Of a stretch of DNA of 40,040 nucleotides, positions 1 to 6,152 are shown piece after piece; position 1 is the stretch's first letter, and each line of letters opens with the position of its first letter. The position numbers and the translations under genes are program-made. Below the pieces are notes generated by a model, which ran no database searches, had not been told where the DNA came from, and saw only the letters and a program-made list of their open reading frames with translations. This stretch comes from a virus: the IMG/VR virus record IMGVR_UViG_3300037486_000126, positions 1 through 40,040 of that record; one strand, 5' to 3'.

Positions 1-2
1 CC

Positions 3-83
3 CCCGACTGGCCCGCCGACGATCCGCGCTGGCCGGAGTGGGAGCAGGAGCACTGCGACGGCGGCGGAATGAGGCCCCGATGA
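3..83 (+). CDS. C-terminal end of an unidentified gene (partial)
   Basis: The third forward frame is open from the window edge to a TGA at 81-83 and ends in a Trp- and Asp-rich peptide (PDWPADDPRWPEWEQEHC...). The stop overlaps the ATG of the next gene in an ATGA, the usual junction in this genome, which is the main reason for choosing this frame. Nothing can be said of function because only 26 residues are present. Confidence 0.5.
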   Translation, partial: PDWPADDPRWPEWEQEHCDGGGMRPR

Positions 84-322
84 TCACGATCACCCGCGAG
101 CCGGGCGACTACGGCGTGGAGCTGATCGCGCGCTGCGTGTGCGGTGCGGAGATCTCCACCTTCGTGGAGAAGGGCTCGATCCCGCCCGTCTTCCCCGGCC
201 CCTTCCCTGACGATCTGGAGTGCGAGGCCTGCGGGCGCTGGTACAACGGCTGCGGGCAGGAGATCAACGCGCGCGGATCCTTCGATCCCGCCGACGCGGG
301 CGAGAGGTGGGATGAGGAATGA
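80..322 (+). CDS. Small cysteine-rich hypothetical protein
   Basis: This is an 80-residue protein whose ATG at 80 overlaps the preceding stop (ATGA). An in-frame start at 38 exists but would overlap the upstream reading frame more deeply. Cysteines occur as CVC near residue 19, CEAC near residue 52 and a lone C in YNGCGQ, which suggests a small metal-binding (zinc ribbon-like) fold. No family is recognised. It ends in an ATGA overlap with a tiny membrane protein and is therefore probably co-translated with it. Confidence 0.6.
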   Translation: MITITREPGDYGVELIARCVCGAEISTFVEKGSIPPVFPGPFPDDLECEACGRWYNGCGQEINARGSFDPADAGERWDEE

Positions 323-462
323 AGCGGATGCACGGCCTCCAGCGTGACGTGAGCTTCTGGGAGGGCCTCTGGGAGTGGTTCGTGTGCATCGTCTTCGTCT
401 GCGGCCTGATCTTCGCAGCGTGGTGCGTGTACGTGCTCGTGTGGGTGGCGCTGGGCGAATGA
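319..462 (+). CDS. Tiny single-pass membrane protein
   Basis: This 47-residue frame starts in the ATGA overlap at 319. After an amphipathic N-terminus (MKRMHGLQRDVSFWEGLWEW) it holds one hydrophobic stretch, FVCIVFVCGLIFAAWCVYVLVW, long enough to span the inner membrane, and ends ALGE. It was too short for automatic ORF calling. The hydrophobic run and the exact overlap at both ends argue that it is real. The function is unknown; small membrane proteins in phage early regions are sometimes superinfection-exclusion or host-takeover factors, but nothing here shows that. Confidence 0.55.
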   Translation: MKRMHGLQRDVSFWEGLWEWFVCIVFVCGLIFAAWCVYVLVWVALGE

Positions 463-473
463 GGGGAGACCGG

Positions 474-893
474 ATGGCAGAGTACATGAGCGTGGCTGAG
501 TTCGGAGCGCGCTTCAACTACAGCAAGAAGACGGTGCTGGGCTGGATCGACAGTGGCCTGCTCCCGGCGGCACGCCCGCCGGGGGCGCGCAACGTGGCGT
601 GGCGGATCCGCGAGGACGACGCGCTGGACTTCATGGTAACGGGCCGCGTGAACGACACGGGTGTGCTTCTGGCGGAGTGGCGCTCGCGGAGCATGGATGG
701 CTCGCTCAAGCGCCTGTACCATGAGGGCGATCGCTTCCGCCTGCGCAGCTACTTCCCGTGCAAGGCGGGCGAGGCCCTGCGTGAAGACGTGACGCAGGGA
801 CAGTTCCTCAAGGCGGAGGTCGCCCGTGATCTATACGAAGCAGCCCCTGAGCAAAGACGAGCTTTCCCGCCTGACCCGCGAGGCGGACGATGA
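474..893 (+). CDS. Helix-turn-helix (excisionase/MerR-like) DNA-binding protein
   Basis: This is a 139-residue protein. The N-terminal segment MSVAEFGARFNYSKKTVLGWIDSGLLPAAR, followed by WRIREDDALDFM, has the layout of an excisionase/MerR-type winged helix: an HTH with 'W-I-x-x-G-L-L-P-A' and a wing. Such proteins bind DNA as small recombination directionality factors or regulators. I chose the ATG at 474 because GAGGGGAG lies 5 bases upstream; the ATGA start at 459 is the alternative. No integrase is present in the window, so a regulatory or terminase-like role is as likely as excision. The C-terminal half is not recognised. Confidence 0.65.
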   Translation: MAEYMSVAEFGARFNYSKKTVLGWIDSGLLPAARPPGARNVAWRIREDDALDFMVTGRVNDTGVLLAEWRSRSMDGSLKRLYHEGDRFRLRSYFPCKAGEALREDVTQGQFLKAEVARDLYEAAPEQRRAFPPDPRGGR

Positions 894-996
894 GGCCCTC
901 AGCGCGGCGCGCGGACTGGCGCTCATTCTCGTGGCCTCTGTGGTCGCGTGGGTGGTCATTATGACGGCCGTGGTGATCGTTTGGATGTGGTGGTGA
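826..996 (+). CDS. Small membrane protein overlapping the upstream gene
   Basis: A 56-residue frame starts with GTG at 826, with GGAGG seven bases upstream. A charged N-terminus (KDELSRLTREADDEA) is followed by a clear transmembrane helix, LALILVASVVAWVVIMTAVV, and a WMWW end. Its first 68 bases overlap the 3' end of the helix-turn-helix gene in another frame, which is more than usual here; the strong hydrophobic segment and the TGATG junction with the next gene support it anyway. Function is unknown. Confidence 0.5.
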   Translation: MIYTKQPLSKDELSRLTREADDEALSAARGLALILVASVVAWVVIMTAVVIVWMWW

Positions 997-1484
997 TGGG
1001 CACACGATCTGGCGGCGGGGCTCGTGGTGGGCTCACGGGGAACGAGAGCAAGGCCACCGTCTTCCCCGACTACAAGGACGCGCTGGCCAAGGCGCAGGCC
1101 ATGGCCGATCGCACCGGGCGTGAGGTGGGGATCGAGAAGCGCACGGAGTTCGGGCGCGAGGTCTACAGCGTCAAGCACCTGCCCGACGCGGCCAACCGCT
1201 ACGGCTACGAGGCGCGCATGGAAGTAGTGGCCCCGCGTCCCCCGGAGCCCACCTATGACGAGCGCCCTTGGAATCAGCCGGGCGCGCGTTGGCTGGGGAT
1301 CGGCGAGTCCAACCCGGACACCTATGAGTTCCCGCACCAAGTGACGCTGCGCAACCGCTACTCCCACGATCTCGTGGAGGTGAGCTACTTCAAGACGCCG
1401 GAGATCGCCAAGGCCTACCGGGACTTCAACCGGGGCGGCGACTACACTGTGGTCTACAAGAGTCTGAGACAGGGGGCAGCATGA
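996..1484 (+). CDS. Tagged protein with MGTR Gly/Arg N-terminus, function unknown
   Basis: The ATG at 996 overlaps the previous stop (TGATG) and gives 162 residues. The first 15 residues, MGTRSGGGARGGLTG, match the tag found on eight other proteins encoded at 11-18 kb, ten kilobases away. After the tag comes an alpha/beta-looking segment (residues 20-75, DALAKAQAMADRTGREVGIEKR...) and a second part rich in aromatic residues (PHQVTLRNRYSHDLVEVSYF). No known domain is recognised. I infer that this protein belongs with the other tagged proteins as virion cargo or a head-associated factor. Confidence 0.75.
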   Translation: MGTRSGGGARGGLTGNESKATVFPDYKDALAKAQAMADRTGREVGIEKRTEFGREVYSVKHLPDAANRYGYEARMEVVAPRPPEPTYDERPWNQPGARWLGIGESNPDTYEFPHQVTLRNRYSHDLVEVSYFKTPEIAKAYRDFNRGGDYTVVYKSLRQGAA

Positions 1485-1693
1485 CCTTCCAAGAGGCAGC
1501 CAAGCTCGTGGGCTTCACCGATCCACCCAAGTGCCCGGATCCTGCGATCCAGAAGGGCGCGGAGGCGTGGCTTGTGCGCACCGTGCAGGACGTGGTGGAC
1601 AGGCGCGGCGTGGGTGCCGTGGGGGCGCAGGCGGCGGGGATCCGCGAGCTGTTCACGCGTTCCTTCATGGCCCCGCCCGGGATGCACTTCTAG
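1481..1693 (+). CDS. Hypothetical protein (70 aa)
   Basis: This short gene begins in an ATGA overlap with the tagged gene and has a G-rich stretch (AGGGGGC) just upstream. The product is mostly predicted helical (QKGAEAWLVRTVQDVVDRRGVGAVGAQAAGIRELF) with no recognised motif. It is the last gene before the first hairpin-promoter, so it probably closes this small operon. Confidence 0.6.
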   Translation: MTFQEAAKLVGFTDPPKCPDPAIQKGAEAWLVRTVQDVVDRRGVGAVGAQAAGIRELFTRSFMAPPGMHF

Positions 1694-1706
1694 ATCTTCC
1701 GTCACC

Positions 1707-1755
1707 GGGCGGGCGTAGAGTTCACCTTGCGTCCGCCCTTTGGCGGGGGTAGGAT
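1707..1755 (+). promoter_or_regulatory. Hairpin-promoter element upstream of the recombination operon (copy 1)
   Basis: A sigma70-like promoter can be read as TTGCGT (1727-1732), a 17-base spacer and TAGGAT (1750-1755), 31 bases before the exonuclease ATG. An inverted repeat, GGGCGGGCGT at 1707-1716 and GCGTCCGCCC at 1729-1738, can form a 10-bp stem (two wobble pairs) around a 12-base loop, with its second arm covering the -35 box. The same arrangement recurs at 4953-5003. It could act as operator, terminator of the upstream operon, or both; there is no U-tract. Confidence 0.5.
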
Positions 1756-1786
1756 TTGACCATGGCCAACAGACAGGAGGACCCAG

Positions 1787-2734
1787 ATGGCACACAAGAC
1801 GGCTGACCAACTAGGCGAGGCGGCGTGGCTGGAGCACCGCAAGACGGGAATCGGAGCGAGTGAGGCGGCTGCAGTCTGCGGCGTCTCGCAGTATTCGAGC
1901 CCGGCCAAGGTCTACGCTCAGAAGAAGGGGCTCGTGGAGCCCTTTGAGCAGACTGAGGCCATGTACTTCGGGCACGCCTTTGAGGACTTCATGGTGGCGG
2001 AGTTCACCAAGCGCACCGGCCTCCGCGTGCACTCGCGTCAAGCCCTCGTGCGCTCGCGCACGGTGCCCTTCATGCTCGCCACGCTGGACGGGAAGGTGGG
2101 CAAGGATTCCATCTTTGAGTCCAAGACGGGAGGCTTCTTCCAGCTTGGCGCGTGGGAGGGCGAGCGGATCCCCGACGACTACATGGTGCAGGTCCAGCAC
2201 TCTCTCTTCGTGGCGGAGCGTGCACGCGCCCACGTCGTGGCCCTGATCGGGGGCCAGCGGTGGTTCTACCACGTCGTGGAGCGTGACGAGGCCATGATCG
2301 AGAACATCCTCAAGATCGAGCGCGTCTTTTGGGAGGATTACTTCGTGGCGGGCGTGATGCCCCCCCCGGACGGCTCCGCTGACGCCACCAACCTGCGCAA
2401 GTTCCTCTTCCCGCAGGACGATGCGACCACGCTGGCGCTCAGCTCCGACGATGAATACCGCGTGGCCAACCTGATCGCCGACTACGTGGAGTGGAAGGCC
2501 GTGGGCGATTCGGCGGCTGCCCGCATGGAGCTGACCAAGCAGACGCTCATGGATCTCATGGGCGAGGCGGAGACGATCCAGATCGACGCGGGCAAGGTGA
2601 CGTGGAAGAACACCAAGCCCGGCACTCGTCTGGATGGGAAGGCGCTCGCTGCGGCGCACCCCGCGATCGCGGCGGAGTTCACCGTGGAGACGCCCTCGCA
2701 AAGGCGCTTCAACATCTATCCGAAGAAGGCGTGA
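1787..2734 (+). CDS. YqaJ-type phage exonuclease (lambda-exo-like recombinase subunit)
   Basis: The product (315 aa) resembles the YqaJ viral recombinase family, 5'-3' double-strand exonucleases of the PD-(D/E)XK fold that make single-stranded tails for a RecT-type annealase. Visible signatures are WLEHRKTGIGASEAAAVCG near residues 16-34 (typical N-terminal helix with RxxGIGGS-like motif), MYFGHAFEDFMVAEF near 62-76 (active-site Glu helix), LDGKV near 100 and FESKTG near 110 (Asp and ExK core). RecT lies three genes downstream, as expected for the pair. The start has AGGAGG ten bases upstream and follows promoter copy 1. Confidence 0.88.
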   Translation: MAHKTADQLGEAAWLEHRKTGIGASEAAAVCGVSQYSSPAKVYAQKKGLVEPFEQTEAMYFGHAFEDFMVAEFTKRTGLRVHSRQALVRSRTVPFMLATLDGKVGKDSIFESKTGGFFQLGAWEGERIPDDYMVQVQHSLFVAERARAHVVALIGGQRWFYHVVERDEAMIENILKIERVFWEDYFVAGVMPPPDGSADATNLRKFLFPQDDATTLALSSDDEYRVANLIADYVEWKAVGDSAAARMELTKQTLMDLMGEAETIQIDAGKVTWKNTKPGTRLDGKALAAAHPAIAAEFTVETPSQRRFNIYPKKA

Positions 2735-3048
2735 TGGCTGAGAACAAGCCCTGCCAGCACTGCAGCAAGCGCGCGGCGAAGAAGAGAGTCACGACTTCAA
2801 GCCACGTCAAGGATATGACCGCCGGGACCTACGGCGAGGACCTCGCCAGCTCAACCTTCAAGTTCGAGCTGTGCGACGTGTGCGCGCGGCTCTACATGGA
2901 CACAACCGCGATCCAGATGCGCAACTACGCGCTGGACCTGACGAAGGACGGCCAGTACCGGCGTCTGCTCAGCAACCCCGGAACGGGGCTCGACAAGCTG
3001 CAGACCGACGAAGACTACGTGGACTGCGACGCAGAAGAGGTGGCGTGA
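2734..3048 (+). CDS. Small zinc-finger-like protein in the recombination operon
   Basis: This is a 104-residue product; the ATG at 2734 shares a base with the exonuclease stop (TGATG). Two CxxC pairs, CQHC at residues 7-10 and CDVC near residues 46-49, are placed like the two knuckles of a treble-clef or zinc ribbon. The C-terminus is acidic (DEDYVDCDAEEVA). Sitting between exonuclease and RecT it may assist recombination, but this is inference from position only. Confidence 0.65.
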   Translation: MAENKPCQHCSKRAAKKRVTTSSHVKDMTAGTYGEDLASSTFKFELCDVCARLYMDTTAIQMRNYALDLTKDGQYRRLLSNPGTGLDKLQTDEDYVDCDAEEVA

Positions 3049-3317
3049 TGGCTGAGCACGATGTGGTCTACTACGTGGCCGCTGAGCTGGGCACTGACCA
3101 CGGGACGGGCAGCACGCACCTCTGCGACCTCTCCGGGCCGTGGGCCGACCGGCGCACCGCGCACGACGTGATGGAAGAGATCAGCCGGATCCTCGCGCTG
3201 GAGATCGAGGCCAACTGGCCTGAGGAAACGCAGGAGATCCTTGACGCCTATGAGAAGGCGTACAACGTGGCCGCAGGGCCGACCGCAGAGACAGGAGAAG
3301 GGCAGGATGCAAGCTGA
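3048..3317 (+). CDS. Hypothetical protein (89 aa), recombination operon
   Basis: The ATG at 3048 overlaps the previous stop (TGATG). The acidic, mostly helical product (HDVMEEISRILALEIEANWPEETQEILDAYEKA region) has no recognised domain. It overlaps the next gene by 11 bases. Tight packing inside the exonuclease-RecT operon is the best support for it being translated. Confidence 0.6.
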   Translation: MAEHDVVYYVAAELGTDHGTGSTHLCDLSGPWADRRTAHDVMEEISRILALEIEANWPEETQEILDAYEKAYNVAAGPTAETGEGQDAS

Positions 3318-3771
3318 GAAACTGTACGTGACGTTCAAGGTCGTGGAGCTGCGCGCCGGAGTGCTGGGCAGCCGCACGCGGATCGACACGATCAACTTCA
3401 AGGGTGAGACGGATCTCTCCATGGGCCAGCTTCGCGCCATGCTCAGCGAGATCCTGCTCGCCAAAGACGCGGAGCCCGCCGTGGCGCTGGCCGTGGGAAC
3501 GGCGTGGTCCAAGGAGCACGTCCTTCCTCAGGAGCCCGTGAAGGACCCGCGCGTGCGCACCTGTGACAACCCGGACTGCAAGCGTTCGTTCGTGGCACAC
3601 TCCAGCACGCAGCGCTTCTGCGGGAAGAAGGAGTGCAGGCAGTGGGGCAAGACGCGCCCGGCGAAGCGCTACAAGAAGAGGGGCGTGGAGTACAAGCAGG
3701 CGGAGCCGTGGAAGCCCAAGGCGACCGTGGCTGCGGGCATCGGCGTAACCAAGGGATCCGTAACTCTCTAG
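3307..3771 (+). CDS. Zinc-ribbon protein with basic tail
   Basis: I start this 154-residue protein at ATG 3307, where AGACAGGAG lies about 12 bases upstream; the frame is open further upstream but inside another gene. The N-terminal half is beta-rich (KLYVTFKVVELRAGVLG). The C-terminal half holds CDNPDC then FCGKKEC, a C-x4-C-x13-C-x4-C zinc site, followed by a Lys/Arg-rich tail (GKTRPAKRYKKRG) that would suit nucleic-acid binding. It immediately precedes recT. A related but altered ribbon occurs in the gene at 5237. Confidence 0.65.
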   Translation: MQAEKLYVTFKVVELRAGVLGSRTRIDTINFKGETDLSMGQLRAMLSEILLAKDAEPAVALAVGTAWSKEHVLPQEPVKDPRVRTCDNPDCKRSFVAHSSTQRFCGKKECRQWGKTRPAKRYKKRGVEYKQAEPWKPKATVAAGIGVTKGSVTL

Positions 3772-3784
3772 ACAGGAGCACAGC

Positions 3785-4942
3785 ATGGCTGACGTGGGAG
3801 ACAAGCTCGCCAAGCGGGCAGCAGACGCAGGGGGCCTCGCCAAGCGCGGGGCTCCGCAGTCGATCGCGGAGTTCTTCAGCTCCCCGGCCGTCAAGAACGA
3901 ACTGGAGCGTGCACTCCCGCAGGGCATGAGCGCCGATCGCCTCTTGCGCGTGGCGCTCACGCAGATCCGCCTCAACCCCAAGCTGGGGGAGTGCAACGTG
4001 CCCAGCCTCGCAGCGGCACTCCTGCAGAGCGCGCAGCTTGGCCTTGAGCCCGGCGTGCTGGGGCAGGCCTACCTCGTGCCCTACTGGAACAAGCGCACGA
4101 GCACCTTCGATTGCACCTTCCTGATCGGCTACCGGGGGATGATCGACCTCGCCCGGCGGAGCGGGCAGATCTCCAGCATCTACGCGCACGTGGTCTATGA
4201 GCGTGACGAGTTCAAGTATGAGCTGGGGCTGGAGCCGATCCTCAAGCACGTGCCCAGTTTCGCCAAGGACAAGGGCGCAAAGATCGGGGCCTACATGGTG
4301 GCGCGCTTCAAGGACGGCGGCTTCCACGTGGAGTTCATGGCCACGGAAGAGATCTACCTGATCCGCGCGCGTGCGCAGGGCGCGTTCGATCGTCAGGGGC
4401 GCGTGCAGGGGCCGTGGGCGACCGACGAAGACGCCATGTTCACGAAGACGGTGATCAAGCGGGCCTTCAAGTACCTGCCCGTGCGCACCGAAGACGCCCG
4501 CGCCGTGCAGGGCGCAGACGAGACCGTGAAGGCGATCCCGGTGTCCGGGCGTATCAGCGAGGACTTCGCCACCGATATGCCCGACGTGAGCGAGCGCGAC
4601 GATCCGCTGGCCAACGTCGATCCTGACACGGGTGAGATCCTTGAGGGTCAGGTTGAGGTTGAGGTTGAAGAAGAGCCTCCGGGCAGGGGACCGCTCAAGG
4701 CTCCTGCGCCTGCGGGCAAGCGGCGCAGGGCTCAAGCTCCGGCTGAGAGTGAGGGCGACGTGATGAGTCAGGTCATAGCTGAGGCCGACGCCAGTGGTGA
4801 AGAGGTCACGGCCATTGATCTGGCCGCGCGGGCACGGGCCAAGATGGTGGCCATGCAGAAGGAGCGCGAGCAGGAGGCCGCAGTGGAGACCGCTGAGGCG
4901 CAGCCCGTGGACGACTACGCGGACGGAGGCTTCGAGGTCTAG
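3785..4942 (+). CDS. recT: RecT-family single-strand annealing protein
   Basis: Residues about 20-230 match the RecT/RedB-type annealase family: PSLAAALLQSAQLGLEPG, then QAYLVPY, then FLIGYRGMIDLARRSG, the family's most recognisable blocks. It binds single-stranded DNA left by the upstream YqaJ exonuclease and anneals homologous strands during phage recombination or replication. At 385 residues it is longer than typical RecT (about 270-330) because of an acidic, low-complexity C-terminal extension (EGQVEVEVEEEPPGRG... to the end), which may recruit the host SSB or other partners. AGACAGGAG precedes the start by 6 bases. Confidence 0.92.
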   Translation: MADVGDKLAKRAADAGGLAKRGAPQSIAEFFSSPAVKNELERALPQGMSADRLLRVALTQIRLNPKLGECNVPSLAAALLQSAQLGLEPGVLGQAYLVPYWNKRTSTFDCTFLIGYRGMIDLARRSGQISSIYAHVVYERDEFKYELGLEPILKHVPSFAKDKGAKIGAYMVARFKDGGFHVEFMATEEIYLIRARAQGAFDRQGRVQGPWATDEDAMFTKTVIKRAFKYLPVRTEDARAVQGADETVKAIPVSGRISEDFATDMPDVSERDDPLANVDPDTGEILEGQVEVEVEEEPPGRGPLKAPAPAGKRRRAQAPAESEGDVMSQVIAEADASGEEVTAIDLAARARAKMVAMQKEREQEAAVETAEAQPVDDYADGGFEV

Positions 4943-4952
4943 CTGAGGGTTA

Positions 4953-5003
4953 GGCCGGGTGGGTGCGCTCTGCTATTGCATCCGCCCGGCCTTGCCATAG
5001 GAT
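4953..5003 (+). promoter_or_regulatory. Hairpin-promoter element upstream of the XRE regulator (copy 2)
   Basis: Downstream of recT, GGCCGGGTGGGTGC (4953-4966) pairs with GCATCCGCCCGGCC (4978-4991) over 14 positions, two of them wobble, around an 11-base loop. The second arm overlaps TTGCAT (4976-4981), which with a 16-base spacer and TAGGAT (4998-5003) reads as a promoter. GCRTCCGCCC and TAGGAT are shared with copy 1 at 1707-1755. It may both end the recT transcript and start the next, or serve as operator for the XRE protein encoded 29 bases on. Confidence 0.5.
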
Positions 5004-5031
5004 CGCAGGCAGACAGACAGGAGCAGGCAAC

Positions 5032-5244
5032 GTGAAGAAGATAGAGGTCTACCGCAAGCGCCAGAGGCTGACAGGGGCTGAGCTGGCGCGACGGGCGGGG
5101 ATCAGCCCCTCGCAGGTATCGAATATCGAGCTGGGGCGTCACATCCCGCCCGCAGGCTCGATCACTCTCGTGCGCCTGAACAAGGCGCTGGGCAGGCCGG
5201 AGACGCGCGCCGATGCCCTGCTGGAAGAGGCTGACCATGAGTAG
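5032..5244 (+). CDS. XRE-family (Cro/cI-like) transcriptional regulator
   Basis: This 70-residue protein starts at GTG 5032, with CAGGAG about nine bases upstream. It is almost only a helix-turn-helix: VYRKRQRLTGAELARRAGISPSQVSNIELGRHIPP is a textbook HTH_3 domain (helix 2 LTGAELARRAG, recognition helix SPSQVSNIELG). It probably binds an operator as a dimer. It lies directly behind hairpin-promoter copy 2 and could autoregulate there and at copy 1. It overlaps the next gene by 8 bases. Confidence 0.82.
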   Translation: MKKIEVYRKRQRLTGAELARRAGISPSQVSNIELGRHIPPAGSITLVRLNKALGRPETRADALLEEADHE

Positions 5245-5665
5245 GGTTCCCCCGGCCGCTGCGAGGCGGATGCGCGAGGCCTATCGCCTCTTGGACAGGG
5301 CGCAGAAAGAGGTTGGGGCGCTGCCCATGGTGACGGCTCCTGCAGGCGTGCTTGGCCAGCACACGCAGCTCGTGACCGATCCGCAGGATCTCTGTGCCTA
5401 CGCAGGGATTGGGGCGGCTCTGACGGCCTTGGATATGGTCCTTCCGCGAGTGCCCTGCGCCAACCCGGAGTGCGGTGAGCTTCTCGTGCCCGTGAACGGG
5501 AGGCTCTACCATTCGTCCGCCTGCCAGAAGCGCGCCGCCGGGGCGCGTCACCGGGCCAAGCGCACCGTGGAAGAGCTTGAGGTTGAGGCGATCCGCGAGG
5601 GGCGCTCGCCAGCGAACGCGCGAGGCGAGGGCGACTCGCACCTGAAACCATGGGCAGAAGGGTAG
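5237..5665 (+). CDS. Zinc-ribbon protein with C-terminal basic region
   Basis: The ATG at 5237 lies inside the end of the XRE gene and gives 142 residues. The first 65 residues are helical and unrecognised. The C-terminal part has CANPEC, then HSSACQKRAAGARHRAKR: a C-x4-C-x16-C with a following His, a phage-type zinc ribbon in a basic context, related to the one at 3307. Probable nucleic-acid binding; function not known. Confidence 0.6.
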   Translation: MSRVPPAAARRMREAYRLLDRAQKEVGALPMVTAPAGVLGQHTQLVTDPQDLCAYAGIGAALTALDMVLPRVPCANPECGELLVPVNGRLYHSSACQKRAAGARHRAKRTVEELEVEAIREGRSPANARGEGDSHLKPWAEG

Positions 5666-5670
5666 GCGTG

Positions 5671-5940
5671 ATGTGGATCGTGAGGTGGCGCGTGGAGGAT
5701 ATGCAGCGCCAGAATCAAGAGATGCGCGAGGCCTGCTGGCAGGCCAGTTCTGAGGCCACCGACTACCGCATAGACAACGAGCTACTGCGCCGGGAGATCG
5801 AGATCCTCAAGCTCAAGCTGGCCACGGCTCGTGAAGAGTGCGTGAGCCTGCGGGACGCCCGTGAGCTGGAGCTGGCCAAGGCGCACGTCAAGGAGCAGGG
5901 CGACGAAGCTGTGGCCGCGCTCGCGGGGAAGTTCCGGTGA
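5671..5940 (+). CDS. Coiled-coil protein
   Basis: This is an 89-residue, almost wholly helical protein; residues 10-75 (MQRQNQEMREACWQ..., NELLRREIEILKLKLATAREE) show heptad spacing of Leu/Ile as in a coiled coil. I prefer ATG 5671 (AGGG-TAGG upstream) to ATG 5650, which would lie inside the previous gene. It may pair with the next gene, which is also a coiled coil. No family recognised. Confidence 0.55.
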   Translation: MWIVRWRVEDMQRQNQEMREACWQASSEATDYRIDNELLRREIEILKLKLATAREECVSLRDARELELAKAHVKEQGDEAVAALAGKFR

Positions 5941-6152
5941 GCCTCGCCGAACAGGTGCGGGCGCAGGAAATGGAGCTGACGGAGCTGCGCAGGCTGTACC
6001 TCATGCAGGGCGTGGAGCTGGAGCTGGCCAAGCAGGAGGCCCGTCAGTACCGTGGCCGTGCCGTGGCGCTGGCCCGCGCTACCCGTCGCCAACGTCACTG
6101 GAAGAACGCCCTGCGGCTCACGACGATCGTGCTGCCCGTGAGGGCGGAGTGA
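5937..6152 (+). CDS. Small coiled-coil protein
   Basis: This starts with GTG in a GTGA overlap and makes 71 residues. Residues 1-40 (LAEQVRAQEMELTELRRLYLMQGVELELAKQEARQ) form a likely coiled coil, followed by a strongly basic stretch (RGRAVALARATRRQRHWKN) that could touch DNA. It directly precedes the replication-initiation gene, sharing one base with its ATG. Confidence 0.55.
   Translation: MSLAEQVRAQEMELTELRRLYLMQGVELELAKQEARQYRGRAVALARATRRQRHWKNALRLTTIVLPVRAE

Noticed and set aside
3443-4735. Long minus-strand open frame opposite recT
   Set aside because: It is a shadow produced by high GC and codon bias: Arg/His/Leu-rich and without motifs, while the plus strand encodes a clear RecT. 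The same holds for the other long minus-strand frames (for example 14258-15466, 1811-2701).
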